Position numbers and translations under genes: made by a program
In this document: piece after piece, positions 18,301 through 26,597 of the stretch
Layout: every line of letters begins with the position of its first letter
How positions within the stretch are numbered: the stretch's first letter is position 1
From: Shewanella sp. CG12_big_fil_rev_8_21_14_0_65_47_15
GTDB lineage: Bacteria > Pseudomonadota > Gammaproteobacteria > Enterobacterales > Shewanellaceae
Assembly: GCF_002783505.1 (NCBI RefSeq)
Contig: NZ_PFGL01000070.1
Coordinates: forward strand, 1 to 64,000
Reading direction: 5' to 3'
Length of the DNA stretch: 64,000 bases
The notes under the pieces: generated by a model
What the model was told of the DNA's origin: nothing
Database searches by the model: none
Seen by the model: only the letters and a program-made list of their open reading frames with translations

Positions 18301-18805
18301 CCGCGGCTTCCTCGATAAACGTGCGCAAATCTTGGGGTTTAGATTCGATTAAACGTGAAATCGTGCCCTGTTCGATAATGGCGTAACTGCGTGGCCCAAG
18401 GCCAGTGCCCATAAACAAATCGGTAATGTCTTTACGGCGACACTTTTGCCCATTAAGAAAATACCAAGACTCACCGTCACGGCTCACCTGACGTTTTACC
18501 GAAATTTCTTCGTAACTGGCGTATTGGCCGGCAAGACGACCTTGTTTATTTTCAAAGACCAGTTCGACCCCGGCCACCGAGACAGGTTTGCGCGCACTGG
18601 AGCCATTAAAAATCACGTCGCTCATAGAATCACCGCGCAGGTGTTTGGCCGAGCTTTCGCCTAACACCCAACGCACGGCATCGATCACATTCGACTTACC
18701 GCAGCCATTGGGGCCAATAATGGCGGTTAATGCCTGTAAAAAAGGAATTTTAGTGGGATCGACAAACGACTTAAAGCCGGCAAGTTTTATTTGTTTTAAT
18801 CTCAT
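15368..18805 (-). CDS. smc: chromosome condensation ATPase SMC
   Basis: 1145 residues with Walker A GPNGCGKSN at 31-39, coiled-coil arms very rich in Gln/Leu/Glu (about 160-500 and 650-1000), a hinge between them, signature LSGGEKALTAL near 1046 and Walker B FCMLDEVDAPLDD near 1070-1082. It forms the ATP-driven clamp that organises chromosomes. The ATG at 18805 (MRLKQIKLAGFKSF, the usual SMC start) is used instead of an ORF start 93 nt upstream. Having SMC rather than MukB is normal for this family of bacteria. The poly-Gln stretch near residue 880 is a simple-codon run. Confidence 0.97.
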   Translation of the reverse strand: MRLKQIKLAGFKSFVDPTKIPFLQALTAIIGPNGCGKSNVIDAVRWVLGESSAKHLRGDSMSDVIFNGSSARKPVSVAGVELVFENKQGRLAGQYASYEEISVKRQVSRDGESWYFLNGQKCRRKDITDLFMGTGLGPRSYAIIEQGTISRLIESKPQDLRTFIEEAAGISRYKERRRETENRIRHTRENLERLGDIRSELGKQLDKLAQQAKAAKQYRELKQAERKTHAELLVMRYQELQAQMANLSEQISAIEVQQAAAQSLAQTDELQSTELQVQLAQLAEQEQRAVEAYYLTGTEIAKLEQQLQSQKQRDAQLETQLIQVKDQIQQHTDKLEGYQTNLRALELELSQLAPQHEEQQEMLDELQCQWAMSVERNEQQTESLRQQTALVAKHQLQLELSRSKLTHQQQLLEHKQQQSREQQTELITLTQLEQEDRLTPLSQAVAVITLTLAEQVEVNHQLEHQVSIKTAELDQVRIDFERISQALTSMRARFELVEQWLAKQEQLTDKPQLWQSLTVENGWETAAELALNGLLNLPVGVLETEIGFQPFAIPPAAIGLNAEYQARFQSNVNLTPWLSGLKWAQDLPSARLMLPHLKDNERIVTADGYLLGQGFLIAKQDNAESLVQLSKEQGQLAEGIREWESKLALLQTQLAECTVNLNQARQQLTSGVQKLHQLQLEQTTQQVQLANATEQAQLSAAKRTQLEQALSLSATEMFTLTAQFNLLEEQEVELEESLQSSLEKQQQLSQDAQADLVRHQALKARITEVERQLSTLRASLQSVTMRIAVSSEQIQLQQIRVSELVQSREMLSAQLASVLEQSGLQNSGLLSAQLAELLNQQQQQQQGLKIVRTEQSTLSEALNRIGLKQKQELGKLEGLTQSLSTLKLRREGLKGQAESQLEALQEQKIVLSQIIDTLPAAGTPDKWQSDLDQIRQKIIRLGAINLAAIEEFEQQSERKSYLDHQDDDLNKGLATLEEAIRKIDKETRTRFKTTFDTVNEDLGRLFPKVFGGGRAYLALTEDDLLETGVTIMAQPPGKKNSTIHLLSGGEKALTALSLVFAIFRLNPAPFCMLDEVDAPLDDANVERFCRLLKEMSQSVQFIYISHNKITMEMADQLIGVTMHEPGVSRIVAVDLEQAVAMADAG

Positions 18806-19026
18806 AGTGCCAGTTAGCGCGTCTCTGAATTTTGGCCCTAAATTGGCCCAAGTAGTGCGAATATACCCTGCTGGCAACTTTAACAAAGCAAGCAGCATTT
18901 TGTAACGCTTTTTATTGAATTCATGCGGCTTTTAGCTTGTCATCTGCCCATGAGTTGCTCACAATCGCAGTTATCTTTATCTCAGGCTGTCTCTCAAGCT
19001 GTAACCCAACTTTTTGGAAAGACGAT

Positions 19027-19806
19027 ATGACACAGAAGAAAACCTTGCCCTTCCCCGCCAAAAGTGGCGTTAATTATTTTCTCGACGGTTTCGGTCTGAT
19101 CCGACGCAAAGGGCTGCGTACCTTCGTATTTATTCCTTTAATGATTAACCTATTACTGTTTGCAGGCGTCATTTATGTGGCTATAGGCCAGTTAGATGCC
19201 ATGTTCACTTGGATGAATGCCCAGTTACCCGAGTATTTAAGTTGGTTAAATTTTTTACTCTGGCCACTCGCCGTCACGACTATGTTAGTCATGCTCGCCT
19301 TTGTGTTTAGCTCGGTGATGAACTGGCTCGCCGCGCCTTTTAATGGCCTGTTGGCTGAAAAGGTTGAACAATTACTCACGGGCAAACCGCTGAACACAGG
19401 TTCTGGTATCGATTTAATCAAAGATTTACCCCGCATTTTGGGCCGAGAATGGATCAAACTGAAATACTATCTTCCCCGCGCACTGTTGTTTTTATTACTG
19501 TTTTTAGTGCCTATGGTAGGTCAAACGTTGGCGCCGATTTTGTGGTTCCTATTCAGTGCATGGATGATGGCAATTCAGTACTGCGATTATCCCTTCGACA
19601 ATCATAAGGTCAGTTTTAAGGATATGCGCTTTGCCTTAAATCAAACCCGCGGTAGCAGTTTTAGCTTTGGCGCCACTGTAACGCTATTTTCGATGATCCC
19701 CATAGTCAACTTTATAGTAATGCCAGTGGCGATTTGTGGCGCAACGGCTATGTGGGTCGATAAATACCGCGAGGCCTACCGCAATCCTGCGATAGCACCA
19801 GAATAG
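19027..19806 (+). CDS. cysZ: sulfate permease CysZ
   Basis: 259 residues (E. coli CysZ 253) with four long hydrophobic regions, two of them re-entrant-like in the family. KSGVNYFLDGFGLIRRKGLRTFVFIPL at the N-terminus and the DYPFDNHKVSFKDMR segment are typical. It carries sulfate into the cell for cysteine synthesis; cysK lies 2.7 kb away. ATG at 19027 has GGAAAG 5 nt upstream; the longer ORF start at 18937 lacks a site. Divergent from smc, with promoters for both in 18806-19026. Confidence 0.93.
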   Translation: MTQKKTLPFPAKSGVNYFLDGFGLIRRKGLRTFVFIPLMINLLLFAGVIYVAIGQLDAMFTWMNAQLPEYLSWLNFLLWPLAVTTMLVMLAFVFSSVMNWLAAPFNGLLAEKVEQLLTGKPLNTGSGIDLIKDLPRILGREWIKLKYYLPRALLFLLLFLVPMVGQTLAPILWFLFSAWMMAIQYCDYPFDNHKVSFKDMRFALNQTRGSSFSFGATVTLFSMIPIVNFIVMPVAICGATAMWVDKYREAYRNPAIAPE

Positions 19807-19861
19807 TTTTGGGAACAAATCCTTACCTAAGTTAACGCTGGTGTGATGTCTATTTCTGCAA

Positions 19862-19895
19862 AATAACAACAGCCTCTATTGAGGCTGTTGTTATT
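19862..19895. terminator. bidirectional terminator between cysZ and the KAS III gene
   Basis: Perfect 15-bp stem AATAACAACAGCCTC (19862-19876) / GAGGCTGTTGTTATT (19881-19895), loop TATT, between convergent genes. Confidence 0.88.
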
Positions 19896-19930
19896 GATAT
19901 CGTGGTGAATAAACTTATTCCAAATTCAGC

Positions 19931-21052
19931 TTAGCACTTTTGTAGAATGATACTGCCGATGGAATATCCCGCGCCAAAGGAACTCAATAAACCTAAGTCG
20001 CCGGCCGTAAAGTCGCCGGAAAACTTATGAAACGCAATCACAGAGCCCGCAGATGCCGTATTAGCATATTCATCGAGCACCACAGGTGCCTGCTGTGGCG
20101 AAACCTCATCCCCAAGCAGTTTTTTCACCACAAACTGATTCATATTGATGTTCGCTTGGTGTAACCACAAACGTTTAAAGGACTGAGGAGTTAGATCCTG
20201 TTCGCCTAAGTGTTCATCCAAATGCTGGTAAATCATAGGCAACAGTTCTTTAAATACTTTACGCCCCTGTTGATGGAACAATTTATCGGGCTGATGTGCC
20301 GAGCTGGGATCGCAGCGATTTAAGAAACCAAAATTACTGCGGATATTGCTTGAATAATCAGTAAAACAACGGCTTGAAAGGATCTTAAATCCAGTCCCCG
20401 GCGCGACTAGGCTCTGCTCTTCGAGTACCAGTGCGGTAGCCACATCCCCGAAGATAAAATGACTATCACGGTCGCGGTAGTTCACCTGGGCCGAACAAAT
20501 CTCTGGGTTGATGACGAGTACCCGAGAGGCTGAACCCGTGGTAATCGCATTGGCGGCGGCAACAATAGCGAAGGTCGCCGATGAGCAAGCGACCTGCATA
20601 TCATAGCCATAACCTCGGGTGCCAAGCGCACGCTGGATTTCAATCGCCATTGCCGGATAGGCACGCTGGGTATAGGCGCAGGCAACAATCACCAGATCAA
20701 TCTGCTCCGCCTTAAGATTGGCATGATTGAGCGCCATCAATGCGGCTTCAACCCCGATTTCGGCCTGCATAGAGAGATCTTCGCTGCTGCGCTCGGGGAT
20801 CAGTGGCATCATCACCTCAGGATCGAGAATGCCTTCTTTAACCATCACATACCTGTGTTTAATACCCGAGGCTTTTTCGATAAATTCGCTCGATGAATAG
20901 GATAAGGCCGCGATATGACCCTGCTCAATCAACCCTGCATTTTCAAGGTTAAACATATCCACATAGGCATTGAAACTCTCGACTAGGGCTTCATTGGAAA
21001 TACTGTGGGGCGGCGTAAATAAACCGCTTCCTGAAATAACAACCTGTTTCAT
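19931..21052 (-). CDS. beta-ketoacyl-ACP synthase III-like condensing enzyme
   Basis: 373 residues, longer than housekeeping FabH (about 317). Thiolase fold with an intact Cys-His-Asn triad: C156 in VACSSATFA, H298 in WLHQANIN and N331 in YANTASAGS. It should condense an acyl thioester with malonyl-ACP or another acyl donor. The extra length is mostly an N-terminal insert (residues 30-95) that could shape a long acyl pocket, as in OleA-like or lipid/secondary-metabolite enzymes. It overlaps the upstream RDD gene by 4 nt (ATGA), so is translationally coupled to it. Substrate unknown. Confidence 0.85.
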   Translation of the reverse strand: MKQVVISGSGLFTPPHSISNEALVESFNAYVDMFNLENAGLIEQGHIAALSYSSSEFIEKASGIKHRYVMVKEGILDPEVMMPLIPERSSEDLSMQAEIGVEAALMALNHANLKAEQIDLVIVACAYTQRAYPAMAIEIQRALGTRGYGYDMQVACSSATFAIVAAANAITTGSASRVLVINPEICSAQVNYRDRDSHFIFGDVATALVLEEQSLVAPGTGFKILSSRCFTDYSSNIRSNFGFLNRCDPSSAHQPDKLFHQQGRKVFKELLPMIYQHLDEHLGEQDLTPQSFKRLWLHQANINMNQFVVKKLLGDEVSPQQAPVVLDEYANTASAGSVIAFHKFSGDFTAGDLGLLSSFGAGYSIGSIILQKC

Positions 21053-22260
21053 AGGTGCTCCGAACGAGTGCTTGTTGTAAGGTGAGCAGACGTAGGATTT
21101 GCCATTGTCTGCACAGGGCTTAATCCATTTTCTACCTGTGCTTGTTGCTGCTCTAATTGCTGCTTTTTATGCATTTGTATTAAGTCTATCACGACTGTTG
21201 AGGATATTTTATCTTGGATCCCCTGCCGATTGGCATCCCAAAATATTTGCATAAAGCCTAAAAGGCCAGTGGTGAAGCCTGCAGCGTAACCACCGTAGCG
21301 TCCAAATGCGGCCCATAAACTGATGTTGACACCATCGAGTTTTATCACCCGAATGCCGAGCAGCTTTTTACCTAAGGTTTGGCCATCGAACCTTGCGGTA
21401 AAAACAGTGAAGTAAAATGCGGCCCAACCGAAGCTCAATCCCATGTCCCCCATAAAACCTTTGATCCAAGCGATAACACTATGGGTATCGGCCTCCTCTT
21501 CCCCATCGTTATTACCATCACCGTAAGTACTCTCGGGAGAATGTCCCCCTAACATGTCGACATTAATGCCATCGGTTTTTGCCGCAGGCACTTCGGCGTT
21601 TGGATTCAATGTTTTAGGCTTAAGTTTTTGATTTGTCTCCCGAACAGGCTCAGTTTGTGCTGAAATCGCAGGCCATAGAACGCCTGTCAATATTTCTGCC
21701 TGCAACTTTTGCTTGTCGATCGCCGATAACTGACTACTATTGAGGGTATTAAGCAGCATATCCCTGCGCTCCAACACCGACATAGCCGTCGTTTCACTCG
21801 TATCTTCAATGTGCCTTTGCAGTGATTGAATTTCCGTCTTACCACAGTCGTAATCTTCACAGAGGCTAAGGGATAGCAATGCTGGAAGGGACTGGACAAC
21901 CTCTTTACCCACTAAGCTAGGCTCACTCGCGGTGCGGGTTGTTGCGTTAAAATTGAAGACATCGGCGGCCATACTCAGAAGCATAAAGGCCAGCATAAGT
22001 GCATAGAGCCCCCACTTAAGCATTCGCCCTATTTTGTGACTGCGTTTTTCTATCCAGATAATACCTACGACTAGCAAGACAAACATCCAATCCATTTGTT
22101 CTGCCAAAACAGTGATCACAATACCATCGATCAACATGGCTAAGGCACGCTTTAAAGGGGTTGCCAGCGGCGTATAAAGCACTGAGTCTGCAATGGCGAA
22201 GGCATAGGGGGTTACCATAGTTTTTGGGTCTTTGCCCAAGTCCGTTTGCTGTTGTTTCAT
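21049..22260 (-). CDS. RDD-family membrane protein with large soluble insert
   Basis: 403 residues. The RDD fold is split: N-terminal LKRALAMLIDGIVITVLAEQ and three hydrophobic helices (residues 35-105), then a hydrophilic segment (about 110-270) rich in charged residues and possibly exported, then C-terminal DGQTLGKKLLGIRVIKLDG and AAFGRYGGYAAGFTTG with two more spans. RDD proteins of known function include Na+/H+ antiporters; most have none. The stop overlaps the start of the KAS III enzyme. The soluble insert is unusual for the family. The role of the pair is unknown. Confidence 0.8.
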   Translation of the reverse strand: MKQQQTDLGKDPKTMVTPYAFAIADSVLYTPLATPLKRALAMLIDGIVITVLAEQMDWMFVLLVVGIIWIEKRSHKIGRMLKWGLYALMLAFMLLSMAADVFNFNATTRTASEPSLVGKEVVQSLPALLSLSLCEDYDCGKTEIQSLQRHIEDTSETTAMSVLERRDMLLNTLNSSQLSAIDKQKLQAEILTGVLWPAISAQTEPVRETNQKLKPKTLNPNAEVPAAKTDGINVDMLGGHSPESTYGDGNNDGEEEADTHSVIAWIKGFMGDMGLSFGWAAFYFTVFTARFDGQTLGKKLLGIRVIKLDGVNISLWAAFGRYGGYAAGFTTGLLGFMQIFWDANRQGIQDKISSTVVIDLIQMHKKQQLEQQQAQVENGLSPVQTMANPTSAHLTTSTRSEHL

Positions 22261-22511
22261 GTTTGCATCTTGTCCGATACGAGTAGTAGGCTTGTTTTAC
22301 GATTGAAACATCAAGAAGTTATCCTTGAGAATGCAACAATCTTTTTTATGTTAGCAAGAGGTTAACACAGTTAAACCGGCTGCCAATCTGGCTTTGCGAA
22401 TAACAGCATACTCTTTAATAACTAAATCGAATAAAGAAGAACAAACAATCACTTCTAAAAGTGCCAGAGGCGATTATGATTCAATAGTGCAAACATAGGA
22501 GCAAGCAATCC

Positions 22512-23480
22512 ATGAGCAAAATTTTCGAAGACAATTCATATACTATTGGTAATACACCGCTAGTACGTTTAAACCGTGTTAGCCAAGGTAAAGTGCTGGC
22601 AAAAGTCGAAGCACGCAATCCAAGTTTCAGTGTTAAATGCCGTATCGGTGCCAATATGATTTGGGATGCCGAGAAAAAAGGTTTGCTGACAAAAGATCAT
22701 GAACTGATCGAGCCGACATCGGGTAACACGGGGATCGCACTCGCCTACGTCGCCGCGGCCCGGGGCTACAAGCTGACGCTCACTATGCCCAATACCATGA
22801 GCTTAGAGCGTCGCAAATTGCTCAAAGCCTTAGGGGCAAACCTAGTGCTGACCGAAGGCGCGAAAGGCATGAAAGGCGCGATTGATAAAGCGGAGGAAAT
22901 CCGTCAATCCGCTCCTGAAAAATATGTTTTATTACAGCAGTTCAATAACCCTGCTAACCCAGAGATCCATGAAAAAACCACAGGTCCAGAAATCTGGAAC
23001 GATACAGATGGTGAAGTAGATGTCTTTGTTGCGGGTGTAGGTACTGGCGGCACTATCACAGGTGTGAGCCGTTACTTGAAAAAAGTGGCTGGCAAAACCA
23101 TTACCTCTGTCGCGGTTGAGCCAGTGGATTCGCCAGTCATCTCCCAGACATTAGCGGGTTTACCCGTTCAACCCGGTCCCCATAAGATCCAGGGTATTGG
23201 TGCGGGCTTTATCCCCGGAAACTTAGATTTAGAGTTGATTGACCGCGTTGAAACCGTCAGCAACGATGATGCTATCGATATGGCCCGTCGCTTAATGCAA
23301 GAAGAAGGCATTTTGGTCGGTATTTCATCGGGCGCCGCTGTCGTTGCCGCAAACCGCATCGCAGCATTACCGGAATTTGCCGATAAAACCATTGTTGTGG
23401 TATTACCCTCTGCGGCAGAACGCTATTTATCTTCGGTATTGTTCCAAGGCCAATTTGGCGACGAAGAAAACATCCAGTAA
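22512..23480 (+). CDS. cysK: cysteine synthase A (O-acetylserine sulfhydrylase)
   Basis: 322 residues (usual 323). PLP enzyme of fold type II: the Schiff-base lysine is K42 in NPSFSVKCRIG, the PLP-phosphate/substrate loop is TSGNTG at 69-74, and GTGGTITG follows near 178-185. Makes cysteine from O-acetylserine and sulfide, cytoplasmic. GGAG is 8 nt before the start. The 250-nt upstream region holds a small hairpin (22450-22463), with no clear CysB consensus that I can point to. A strong terminator follows. Confidence 0.97.
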   Translation: MSKIFEDNSYTIGNTPLVRLNRVSQGKVLAKVEARNPSFSVKCRIGANMIWDAEKKGLLTKDHELIEPTSGNTGIALAYVAAARGYKLTLTMPNTMSLERRKLLKALGANLVLTEGAKGMKGAIDKAEEIRQSAPEKYVLLQQFNNPANPEIHEKTTGPEIWNDTDGEVDVFVAGVGTGGTITGVSRYLKKVAGKTITSVAVEPVDSPVISQTLAGLPVQPGPHKIQGIGAGFIPGNLDLELIDRVETVSNDDAIDMARRLMQEEGILVGISSGAAVVAANRIAALPEFADKTIVVVLPSAAERYLSSVLFQGQFGDEENIQ

Positions 23481-23498
23481 TTTGTCAGCTTTCCATGT

Positions 23499-23526
23499 AA
23501 AAACCCGGTTTTGTCCGGGTTTTTTT
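23499..23526 (+). terminator. cysK terminator
   Basis: AAAAACCCGG (23499-23508) / CCGGGTTTTT (23515-23524), loop TTTTGT, T run to 23526. Classical rho-independent terminator. Confidence 0.92.
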
Positions 23527-23587
23527 ATGGCTATTTTCCAAACTATTTACGGCTAATTATTCACAGCTCACTCGCCGCGCTAGCCCT

Positions 23588-23716
23588 TTAAGCTTCTGTT
23601 GCCTCAATTTCGGTGGCACTCGTTGGATCAATTAAGTTAAGACTCAGTTCATAGTTTTTCAACGCCGAACTGACTTTCGTGATCCAGTTCGCTATAACGT
23701 CATCACCTAAAGCCAA
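23588..23716 (-). pseudogene. short minus-strand coding remnant or very small gene
   Basis: Between the cysK terminator and the methyltransferase the minus strand reads 42 sense codons and a TAA, with Shewanella-like codon use and an amphipathic, then acidic, C-terminus (NYELSLNLIDP, ending EIEATEA). The frame is closed just upstream by TAG; TTG at 23714-23716 is the only possible start and has no good ribosome-binding site. It looks like the 3' end of a lost gene whose 5' part was replaced by the methyltransferase region; a true 42-residue protein is less likely. Not recognised. Confidence 0.4.
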
Positions 23717-23729
23717 CTAACTCGTTTCT

Positions 23730-24806
23730 ATGCCTTTTTACTCTAATCCCCGCGATATCACCGCTTTTGATGCTAAATTTGAAGCTCAAAAAATTGCCTT
23801 CGGGCCCATCAGTTTCCAAGTGGCCCATTGCCTGATGAAGTTCAATATTCTAGCCACAATCGATAAAGCGGGTGGGAATGGCATCACCTTGGCCGAATTG
23901 AGCCAATCCACCCAAGTGAGTGAGTACGCCCTAGGGGTATTACTCGATATGGGACTTAGCATGGGTTTAGTCTGGCAAAAGGATGTAACTTATGTGCTAG
24001 ATAAAACTGGATATTTTCTATTACATGACGATATGGCCGCCATCAACCTTAACTTTGTGCAGGATGTTTGCTACCAAGGTTTGTTCCAACTTGATAAGGC
24101 TCTCGCTGAAGGAACAGCGGCGGGATTAGCCGTATTTGGGGAATGGAGCACTATCTATCCTGCCTTAAAAGATCTGCCACCTAAGGCGAAGGAAAGCTGG
24201 TTTGCCTTCGATCATTACTATTCAGACCATGCGTTTCCCGCCATTATCCCATTCGTTTTTAAGCATAATCCTAGACACTTAGTCGATATCGGCGGCAATA
24301 CAGGCAAGTGGGCATTCACGTGCTGCCAATACGATCCTGAGGTGGAAATCACTATTATGGATTTTCCTGGCCAACTCGCGATTGCGGCGCAGCAAGCGGC
24401 CAAGCAAGGATATTCATCACGGGTACATACCTTTGCGACGGATCTGCTAGATGAGTCCCTATCCTTTGTGGAAGGTGCCGATACTTATTGGATGAGCCAG
24501 TTCCTCGATTGTTTCTCTAAAGCGCAGATCCTGAGCATTCTTAAACGCACCGCTCAGGCGATGACACCAAACAGTCAGTTGTTCATTGTCGAAACCTTCT
24601 GGGACAGACAACCCTCTGCCGCTTCGGCTTACTGTGTTAATGCCACTAGCCTCTATTTTAGTGCTATGGCTAATGGCAATAGTCGCATGTATCACTCTAA
24701 GGACGTCTTGGCTTTACTACAGCAAGCGGGTTTATACGTCGATGAAGACACTGACAACCTCGGGCTTGGGCATACATTGCTGCGCTGTAAACTCAAACCC
24801 ATATAG
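23730..24806 (+). CDS. SAM-dependent O-methyltransferase-like protein
   Basis: 358 residues. An N-terminal winged-helix/dimerisation-like region (25-100) as in plant-type O-methyltransferases and a C-terminal Rossmann domain with SAM motif I LVDIGGNTG (184-192), followed by the acidic ITIMDFPGQL end of strand 2 and SQFLDCFSKAQILSILKR near 270. Probably methylates a small hydroxyl compound; substrate unknown. No strong ribosome-binding site precedes the ATG. It stands alone, with the minus-strand remnant upstream, so may be an accessory gene. Confidence 0.8.
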   Translation: MPFYSNPRDITAFDAKFEAQKIAFGPISFQVAHCLMKFNILATIDKAGGNGITLAELSQSTQVSEYALGVLLDMGLSMGLVWQKDVTYVLDKTGYFLLHDDMAAINLNFVQDVCYQGLFQLDKALAEGTAAGLAVFGEWSTIYPALKDLPPKAKESWFAFDHYYSDHAFPAIIPFVFKHNPRHLVDIGGNTGKWAFTCCQYDPEVEITIMDFPGQLAIAAQQAAKQGYSSRVHTFATDLLDESLSFVEGADTYWMSQFLDCFSKAQILSILKRTAQAMTPNSQLFIVETFWDRQPSAASAYCVNATSLYFSAMANGNSRMYHSKDVLALLQQAGLYVDEDTDNLGLGHTLLRCKLKPI

Positions 24807-24866
24807 TAAATTTTAATTACTCAACAAATAAATTTAATCAATTTTATTTACCAAATTCTCAGACAT

Positions 24867-24909
24867 ACACTGACATTATCAAACAGGAACTATCGATTTA
24901 TGTCAGTGT
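24867..24909 (+). promoter_or_regulatory. inverted repeat in leader of TDT-channel gene
   Basis: Perfect 10-bp inverted repeat ACACTGACAT (24867-24876) and ATGTCAGTGT (24900-24909) around 23 nt, ending just before the ribosome-binding site GAGAGG (24911-24916). It could be an mRNA hairpin near the start or a repressor operator. Confidence 0.45.
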
Positions 24910-24924
24910 TGAGAGGTAAATAAT

Positions 24925-25923
24925 ATGACTTCAAAGCGTAAACATTGGACAGCACAGGCTGCTAAATTACCTAGCCCCATGGGCGGACTCGCACTCGCCA
25001 TTGCAAGCTTAGGTTGGACTTGGGAAAGCGTGATGCCCTCACTCAATGGCTGGGGACAACTGATGGGGGCAGCCATAGCCTCAGTCTTCCTTATGCTGCT
25101 TGCTGCGAAATTTGTACTGCACCCCACAGTGCTAAAAAACGAACTCAGCCATCCGGTCATCGGGAGCGTGATCCCTACATTCGCCATGGCATTAATGGTA
25201 GTGTCAAACCTACTCGGCCATTATTTCCCCCATGCAGGCTTAACCCTTTGGTTAGCCGCCATTGTTATCCATGTCGTCTTTTTAGGCGCGTTTATTTACT
25301 ACCGCGCTCTCGACTTTAAACTCGAACATATGGTGCCTAGCTGGTTTGTGCCACCGATTGGCATCATAGTGGCGGCAGTATCTTTCCCCGCCTCCGGTTA
25401 TCAGTGGTTAGTGAATGCCATTTTAGGTTTCGGTATGCTGGCTTACCTCATCATGCTACCGCTGATGCTCTACCGCTTAATTTTCTGTAAAGCCGTACCC
25501 GACGCAGCAAAACCCACGATAGCAATCCTTGCTGCCCCCGCAAGCCTATCCCTTGCGGGCTACTTGACCGTCACAGAGCAGCCTTCTATCGCCCTCGTCG
25601 CGCTGTTAGTGAGTATTGCTATCCTGATGACGAGCATTATCTACTTAGCATTCTTTCACCTGCTTATACTCCCATTTAGCCCTGGATACGCCGCATTTAC
25701 CTTTCCCATGGTCATTGGTGCCACCGCACTCTTTAAAACGTCGGCATGGCTTGGGCAATTTAACCAATTCCAACAATTAACTGTGTGGATAAAATACTTA
25801 GCAGACTTCGAGTTAATAATCGCAACCTTAGTTGTGGTCTATGTCTCGCTGCGTTATTTCTTACATTACTTCCCTATGCCATTAACCCCATTAGCACTAA
25901 GAAGAGTATTAGATGTCAATTAA
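24925..25923 (+). CDS. TDT-family channel/transporter (TehA/SLAC1-like)
   Basis: 332 residues with ten hydrophobic segments and the family start KLPSPMGGLALAIASLGW. TDT members include TehA, C4-dicarboxylate uptake proteins and SLAC1 anion channels; all share five helical hairpins around a central pore. Likely an inner-membrane anion path; the substrate cannot be told. GAGAGG 8 nt before ATG. An inverted repeat precedes it and two hairpins lie in the gene-free stretch after it. Confidence 0.82.
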   Translation: MTSKRKHWTAQAAKLPSPMGGLALAIASLGWTWESVMPSLNGWGQLMGAAIASVFLMLLAAKFVLHPTVLKNELSHPVIGSVIPTFAMALMVVSNLLGHYFPHAGLTLWLAAIVIHVVFLGAFIYYRALDFKLEHMVPSWFVPPIGIIVAAVSFPASGYQWLVNAILGFGMLAYLIMLPLMLYRLIFCKAVPDAAKPTIAILAAPASLSLAGYLTVTEQPSIALVALLVSIAILMTSIIYLAFFHLLILPFSPGYAAFTFPMVIGATALFKTSAWLGQFNQFQQLTVWIKYLADFELIIATLVVVYVSLRYFLHYFPMPLTPLALRRVLDVN

Positions 25924-26003
25924 ACAGAATGGAAAGCGGAATAAATATATGCAGGATTTTATTTAAAACCGAAGTCAACAGTTAATAAAAAAGCTTAAAT
26001 CGA

Positions 26004-26040
26004 ATAAATAGGCGTGAATATAAATTCACTCCCATTTATT
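26004..26040 (+). terminator. long imperfect hairpin downstream of the TDT gene
   Basis: 17-position stem with two mismatches, AATAAATAGGCGTGAAT (26004-26020) against ATTCACTCCCATTTATT (26024-26040), loop ATAA, 80 nt after the gene. There is no clean T run, so it may protect the 3' end or be a rho-dependent stop. Confidence 0.4.
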
Positions 26041-26218
26041 AATTAAACAACATTTAATACTGATAACGTCTATTCCAAAAATGATACCCACCCTCAGTTA
26101 AAAACAACCACAAAGTTTATTTAACGGCAAGACAAGTTAGTACGAAAAACAACCGCCAATTCAACATATACCGTATACAAGTCCTATTTAAAATAAAGCA
26201 AACAGTCTAAGATAAAAT

Positions 26219-26255
26219 AAATAGAACGATTAACTATATCGTTCTATTTTTATTT
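26219..26255. terminator. hairpin with T tract in AT-rich gap
   Basis: Perfect 12-bp stem AAATAGAACGAT (26219-26230) / ATCGTTCTATTT (26238-26249), loop TAACTAT, then TTATTTTA. Nearly symmetric, so could act on either strand. It does not directly follow any gene. Confidence 0.6.
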
Positions 26256-26474
26256 TAAATAAAACACCTAAAAAACACTGAAACATATAACCGTATAAAC
26301 GATATCAATTAGATAAACAATTATTAACACAATAAAAACAATAACCCCAATAACCAACAATAATTTCACAAAAATAGTCATAAAATGATTTTTTTAGGAT
26401 CGAATATACCGTCAATCAAACCATAAAACACAAAACAAAACAGTATATTAACAACCATCTCCCAAGTAGCATTG

Positions 26475-26503
26475 TTGCACTTGTTATATTCTTGTGGTTA
26501 TAT
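26475..26503 (+). promoter_or_regulatory. candidate sigma-70 promoter of TonB receptor
   Basis: TTGCAC (26475-26480), 17-bp spacer, TTATAT (26498-26503). Start of transcription near 26510 would give a leader of about 88 nt before the ATG. Confidence 0.4.
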
Positions 26504-26597
26504 CCTGGACTTAATTAAATGAGTGCTTATTTTTTACATAAGTAACCATCTAAGAAAAATAAAAATAAACATACAACATGTGTTAAGGGAGAATAAA

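Larger units (their letters stand above)
25924..26597. other. AT-rich gene-free region before the TonB receptor
   Basis: About 670 nt, visibly richer in A/T than its surroundings. It holds two hairpins (26004-26040, 26219-26249), poly-A/T tracts and a candidate promoter near the receptor. No open frame with a ribosome-binding site was found apart from the receptor start. A small RNA ending at the 26219 hairpin is possible. Confidence 0.5.

Noticed and set aside
22261..22511. Riboswitch or CysB site before cysK
   Set aside because: Only a 5-bp hairpin is visible; no known riboswitch core and no clear operator.
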